Assembly: GCA_003695215.1 (NCBI GenBank)
Contig: RFIM01000264.1
Location: 1-8,740 of the forward strand
Length of the DNA: 8,740 bases
Direction: 5' to 3'
From: Chloroflexota bacterium
Lineage (GTDB): Bacteria > Chloroflexota > Anaerolineae > Aggregatilineales > UBA2796
Below are positions 5,576 to 8,740 of this stretch, piece after piece. The translations under genes and the position numbers were made by a program. The notes below the pieces were generated by a model that made no database searches, was not told where the DNA came from, and saw only the letters and a list, made by a program, of their open reading frames with translations. Position 1 is the stretch's first letter. Each line of letters begins with the position of its first letter.

Positions 5576-6931
5576 ATGAGACGTGATCCTAGCGCGTTGC
5601 GTGGACGCACACGCGATAGTAGCTGGCAATGGCTGATGATCGGCATTGTGCTCGGTCTAGGCTGTGCCAGCGTCTTCTGCTTGGCGGCCTATGCCGCGAA
5701 CCTGCTAGTGCTGAATATCCCAGGCCAAGTCGCTTTTGCGCCCAATCAAACGCCGACCATCATCGAGGTGGAGCGCGAGGTGACTCGCGTTGTGGTGGTG
5801 ACGCCAACGGAAGCGCCGACGGCCGCTGAGCCAACCGTGGCCACGCAAGCGCCGATCGGCACGCCGACGGTCACGCCGCTGGTGATTGTGCCCACGCAGC
5901 CCTTCGGCGCAGCACCTGTTATGACCAGCACAATCGCAGGCATCGCCATTAGCACGCCTGTCGTCGGCGTCACTTTGCCTGCCATCGTGCCGACTGCGCC
6001 CGCGGCTGTGCAGCCAACTGAGCTGGTCAATATTCCCGGCGGCACTTTCATCATGGGAACCGATTTGGCAGAGGCGACTCGTGCTATTGAGGATTGCCGC
6101 GACCGCGATGGCGGCACAGGCTGCGATATCAGCTTCACAACCGACTCGATCCCGCCACATAGCGTGACCGTGAATAGCTTTGCTCTTGAGCGCTTTGAAG
6201 TCACCTATCAGCAGTACGTCGACTTCCTGAACGCCCTCGGGCCGCGCAGCCACTTGAACGGTTGTGGCGGTCAGCCGTGCGCTGCTGTACAAGGGCAAGG
6301 CGTTGGCGAGCGCCCTAGAAGTTTCATCGCCTTCGATGGCACACGCTATAGCGTGACCACAGAGCTGTACTTGAATCGTCCTGTTGCCTATGTGACTTGG
6401 TACGGCGCAGATGCCTATTGCAAGTTCATTGGGCGGCGCCTACCCACTGAGGCAGAATGGGAATACGCAGCGCGCCGCCCTGATGGCAGGCTTTACCCTT
6501 GGGGTAATGCTTGGGACCCGACCCGCGCGCGCACCTCGCGCCCGCAGAACATGGGCGGCCCTGAGCCTGTCAACGCTTTTCCCAATGGCATTAGCGCTGA
6601 TGGAATCTACAACTTGGCAGGCAACGTCTCGGAGTGGGTGCAAGATTGGTACAGCCCGACTTATTATGGTGAGCAGGCGGCTAATCCTGGCGTGATCGAT
6701 CCGCAGGGCCCGCCCTCAGGCACGCTCAAGGTGCATCGTGGCGGCAGCTGGGATGCCTTGCCGCTCTTTGCGCGCACTGTCCATCGCGGCGATCGCGATC
6801 CGCTCAGCCCTGAGCTGTTCATCGGTTTCCGCTGCGCTGCCTCGCCACAGGCGGCCGCGCCTATCGTGCCCGTCGGCCAACCGACTATTGCCTTGCCCAA
6901 CACGCCGCTTCCATCGGGCGCAGGCAACTAG
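5576..6931 (+). CDS. Membrane-anchored FGE/SUMF1-fold (formylglycine-generating-enzyme-like) protein lacking the catalytic cysteines
   Basis: The 451 residues comprise a short Arg-rich cytoplasmic start, one membrane segment (about 17-44, WQWLMIGIVLGLGCASVFC...), and a Pro/Thr/Val-rich linker (about 75-148, RVVVVTPTEAPT...). The FGE-sulfatase domain (about 150-424) should lie outside the cell, and a Pro-rich tail follows. Family signatures are VNIPGGTFIMGTD, RFEVTYQQYVDFLNA, RPVAYVTWYGADAYCKFIG, RLPTEAEWEYAARR, LYPWGNAWD, GIYNLAGNVSEWVQDWY, HRGGSWDA and IGFRCA. In true formylglycine-generating enzymes two Cys follow GGS and hold copper; here those places are A394 and A399. This is therefore probably not a sulfatase-activating enzyme but one of the many FGE-fold proteins used for binding or other chemistry. 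Cys pairs in DCRDRDGGTGC and GCGGQPC could form disulfides outside the cell. It follows the STAND gene by 99 bp and has a terminator directly after it. GAGAGAG at 5558-5564 is the likely ribosome-binding site. Confidence 0.92.
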   Translation: MRRDPSALRGRTRDSSWQWLMIGIVLGLGCASVFCLAAYAANLLVLNIPGQVAFAPNQTPTIIEVEREVTRVVVVTPTEAPTAAEPTVATQAPIGTPTVTPLVIVPTQPFGAAPVMTSTIAGIAISTPVVGVTLPAIVPTAPAAVQPTELVNIPGGTFIMGTDLAEATRAIEDCRDRDGGTGCDISFTTDSIPPHSVTVNSFALERFEVTYQQYVDFLNALGPRSHLNGCGGQPCAAVQGQGVGERPRSFIAFDGTRYSVTTELYLNRPVAYVTWYGADAYCKFIGRRLPTEAEWEYAARRPDGRLYPWGNAWDPTRARTSRPQNMGGPEPVNAFPNGISADGIYNLAGNVSEWVQDWYSPTYYGEQAANPGVIDPQGPPSGTLKVHRGGSWDALPLFARTVHRGDRDPLSPELFIGFRCAASPQAAAPIVPVGQPTIALPNTPLPSGAGN

Positions 6932-6937
6932 CCAAGT

Positions 6938-6967
6938 AGCGGATGTTCGCACCTGAACATCCGCTTT
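6938..6967 (+). terminator. Hairpin terminator after the FGE-like gene
   Basis: AGCGGATGTTC (6938-6948) pairs perfectly over 11 bp with GAACATCCGCT (6955-6965) around a GCACCT loop. The T run is short (TTT at 6965-6967, then CC). It begins six bases after the stop codon at 6929-6931. The strong stem and position support a terminator that insulates the transketolase gene. Confidence 0.8.
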
Positions 6968-7025
6968 CCGAACACAGCCGCTGCGCCTATCGCGCCCAAA
7001 GATCATCGGAAAGGACGTTCTGAGA

Positions 7026-8740
7026 ATGCTTGAGACGACCACCACTTCGCTGGAGACGCTCGCGATCAACACTATTCGCTTCTTAGCCGTAGATGCCGTA
7101 CAGAAGGCGAACTCAGGGCATCCCGGCTTGCCGCTCGGTGCCGCGCCAATGGCTTACACACTCTGGACGCGCTACCTGCGCCACAATCCGCGCAATCCTA
7201 AATGGCCCAACCGCGACCGCTTCATCCTCTCAGCTGGTCACGGCTCGATGTTGCTCTACGCCCTGCTGCATCTGACGGGCTATGATCTCTCGCTCGAGCA
7301 GATCAAGAATTTCCGCCAATGGAACAGCCTGACGCCTGGACATCCTGAGTTTGGCTTGACGCCCGGCGTCGAGACCACTACAGGCCCGCTTGGGCAAGGC
7401 TTTGCCACAGCCGTTGGCATGGCAATTGCAGAGGCCTTCCTTGCGGCCACTTTCAATCGCCCTGACTACCCGATTGTGGATCATTACACCTACGTTCTGG
7501 CAAGTGACGGCGACTTGATGGAGGGCGTCGCTTCTGAGGCAGCTTCCCTAGCAGGGCACCTGAAATTAGGCAAGCTGATCGTGCTCTACGACGACAACAA
7601 GGTCATGCTCTCCAACAAGACGGAAGTGGCTTTCACAGAAGATGTGCTGCTGCGCTTTGAGGCTTATGGTTGGCACACACAGCGCGTGGCCGATGGCAAC
7701 GACACGGTCGCCATTGCGCAGGCCATTGAAGCCGCCACGCTCGATCCGCGCCCAAGCCTGATCGCCGTGCGCACTATCATCGGCTATGGCAGCCCGAACA
7801 AGCAAGGTACGCACAAGGCCCATGGCGAGCCACTCGGCGAGGAAGAAGTGCGCCTGACCAAACAAGCGCTCGGTTGGACGGCTGAGGAACCTTTCGCTAT
7901 CCCTGGCGAAGTGCTCGAGCATTTCCGCACGGCCGTTGAACACGGCGAGCGCTTCGAAGCTGAATGGAACGCGCTCTTCAAAGCATGGGCCGCCGAATAT
8001 CCTGAATTGGCGAAGTTGTGGCGAGAAGCGCATGCTGAAGCCCTGCCCGAAGGCTGGGACGCCGATCTGCCGCTCTACAGCGCCGAGACCAAACCGATGG
8101 CCACGCGCGATGCCAACGGCGCGGCCCTGAACGCCATTGCCAAGCACCTGCCGACCATGATCGGCGGCGATGCCGACCTGAGCAGCAGCACCAAGACGCT
8201 CATCAGCGGCAGCGGCTTGTTCAGCGCCACAGATCGCACGGCGCGCAACCTGCAGTTCGGCGTGCGCGAGCACGCCATGGGCGCGGCCATCAACGGACTG
8301 GCACTGCATGGTGGCATTCGCAAGCCCTACACGGCGACTTTCATGACCTTCAGCGATTACATGCGCCCGGCCATTCGGCTGGCTGCGCTGATGGAGATCG
8401 ACCCAATCTTCGTCTTCACGCACGATAGCATCGGCGTTGGCGAAGATGGCCCGACACATCAACCGATTGAGCATCTGGCGGCGTTGCGCGCCATACCGCA
8501 CCTGACCGTCATTCGGCCTGCTGATGCCAATGAGACCAGCGCCGCATGGCGAGTCGCCATGTTGAACAAACGGCCGACCGTCTTGGTCTTCACGCGGCAG
8601 AAGTTGCCCGTCTATGCGCCTGATGGCGTGTTGGAAGGCGTGGCGCGCGGCGCTTACATCAAAGCAGAGGCTGTTGGCGGCGCGCCTGAGGTGATCTTGA
8701 TCGCCACTGGCTCAGAGGTCAGCCTGATCATGGCGGCGCA
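7026..8740 (+). CDS. tkt: Transketolase, 3' end missing
   Basis: This thiamine-diphosphate enzyme moves two-carbon ketol units between sugar phosphates in the pentose phosphate pathway or Calvin cycle. The first 571 codons are visible; the family is usually about 660-680 residues, so roughly the last 100 lie beyond the window. Motifs are NSGHPG (H32), GPLGQG, the ThDP/Mg motif SDGDLMEG (D161-E166) followed by YDDN (N191), and GYGSPNKQGTHKAHG. These are followed by GGDADLSSSTKT, the catalytic glutamate in FGVREHAMGAA (E415), and HDSIGVGEDGPTHQP with the substrate-binding His. In the second domain TATFMTFSDYMRPAIRLAALM is intact, and no frameshift is seen. The first Gly of the usual GDGD motif is Ser160. 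GGAAAGGA (7008-7015) lies ten bases before the ATG and supports this start. A terminator lies upstream, so a promoter is expected between 6968 and 7007, but none is convincing by eye. Confidence 0.97.
   Translation, partial: MLETTTTSLETLAINTIRFLAVDAVQKANSGHPGLPLGAAPMAYTLWTRYLRHNPRNPKWPNRDRFILSAGHGSMLLYALLHLTGYDLSLEQIKNFRQWNSLTPGHPEFGLTPGVETTTGPLGQGFATAVGMAIAEAFLAATFNRPDYPIVDHYTYVLASDGDLMEGVASEAASLAGHLKLGKLIVLYDDNKVMLSNKTEVAFTEDVLLRFEAYGWHTQRVADGNDTVAIAQAIEAATLDPRPSLIAVRTIIGYGSPNKQGTHKAHGEPLGEEEVRLTKQALGWTAEEPFAIPGEVLEHFRTAVEHGERFEAEWNALFKAWAAEYPELAKLWREAHAEALPEGWDADLPLYSAETKPMATRDANGAALNAIAKHLPTMIGGDADLSSSTKTLISGSGLFSATDRTARNLQFGVREHAMGAAINGLALHGGIRKPYTATFMTFSDYMRPAIRLAALMEIDPIFVFTHDSIGVGEDGPTHQPIEHLAALRAIPHLTVIRPADANETSAAWRVAMLNKRPTVLVFTRQKLPVYAPDGVLEGVARGAYIKAEAVGGAPEVILIATGSEVSLIMAA

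Noticed and set aside
5705..6298. Minus-strand open frames opposite the FGE-like gene
   Set aside because: They are antisense to the Pro/Thr linker and the domain start, are His/Arg/Ala-rich or Val/Thr-rich by codon mirroring, and have no family resemblance.
6731..6838. Diversity-generating retroelement target (variable region in an FGE/C-type-lectin fold)
   Set aside because: The RGGSW...GFRC region sits where such variable regions lie, but no template repeat or reverse transcriptase is visible and the stretch is not rich in adenine-bearing AAC-type codons. Flanking sequence beyond the window was not available.
2534..6931. Established defence island
   Set aside because: No restriction, toxin, nuclease, integrase or transposase genes are nearby, and both flanks are core metabolism. 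The STAND protein alone is not enough to claim anti-phage function.
7566..8501. Long open frame on the minus strand (311 codons) inside the transketolase gene
   Set aside because: It lies wholly antisense to a clearly conserved gene and shows no recognisable domain. Its composition is what is expected from the reverse complement of GC-rich codons.

Overview
The window reads as a chromosomal segment of a moderately GC-rich bacterium, most likely a member of the Chloroflexota (Anaerolineae or a relative). This assignment is an inference from three things. Two exported proteins carry Pro/Thr/Ala/Val-rich linkers, one with the run RVVVVTPTEAPT, a style common in that phylum. The dihydrolipoyl dehydrogenase is of the WGGVCLNVGCIPSK type shared with actinobacteria. 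The large STAND ATPase with a TPR tail belongs to a type that is abundant in Chloroflexota. No rRNA, tRNA, phage, transposon or CRISPR sequence is visible.

Layout: all five genes lie on the + strand, separated by short gaps of 67 to 142 bp. (1) Bases 1-926 hold the 3' part of an amino-acid ABC transporter substrate-binding protein, whose linker is encoded by a perfect 63-bp tandem repeat; a strong terminator follows. (2) 1069-2466 is a complete dihydrolipoyl dehydrogenase, probably with its own promoter. (3) 2534-5476 is a 980-residue STAND NTPase: a divergent DUF4062/TIR-like N-terminus, an NB-ARC-type ATPase, a winged helix, and seven TPR-like units in an unbroken 40-residue register. (4) 5576-6931 is a membrane-anchored protein with an extracytoplasmic formylglycine-generating-enzyme-like (FGE/SUMF1-fold) domain in which both catalytic cysteine positions are alanine; a perfect hairpin terminator follows. 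(5) 7026-8740 is the first 571 codons of a transketolase that runs off the window.

How they fit together: the outer genes are housekeeping (amino-acid uptake, 2-oxoacid dehydrogenase E3, pentose-phosphate or Calvin-type carbon shuffling). The part that could be accessory is the STAND ATPase followed by the cysteine-less FGE-like surface protein. STAND ATPases and FGE-fold domains are both known from signalling and biological-conflict systems of multicellular bacteria, so a sensor/effector pair is conceivable. Nothing in the window proves that the two act together, and there are no defence or mobile genes around them. I regard this pair as the best candidate for a poorly described system, with modest confidence.
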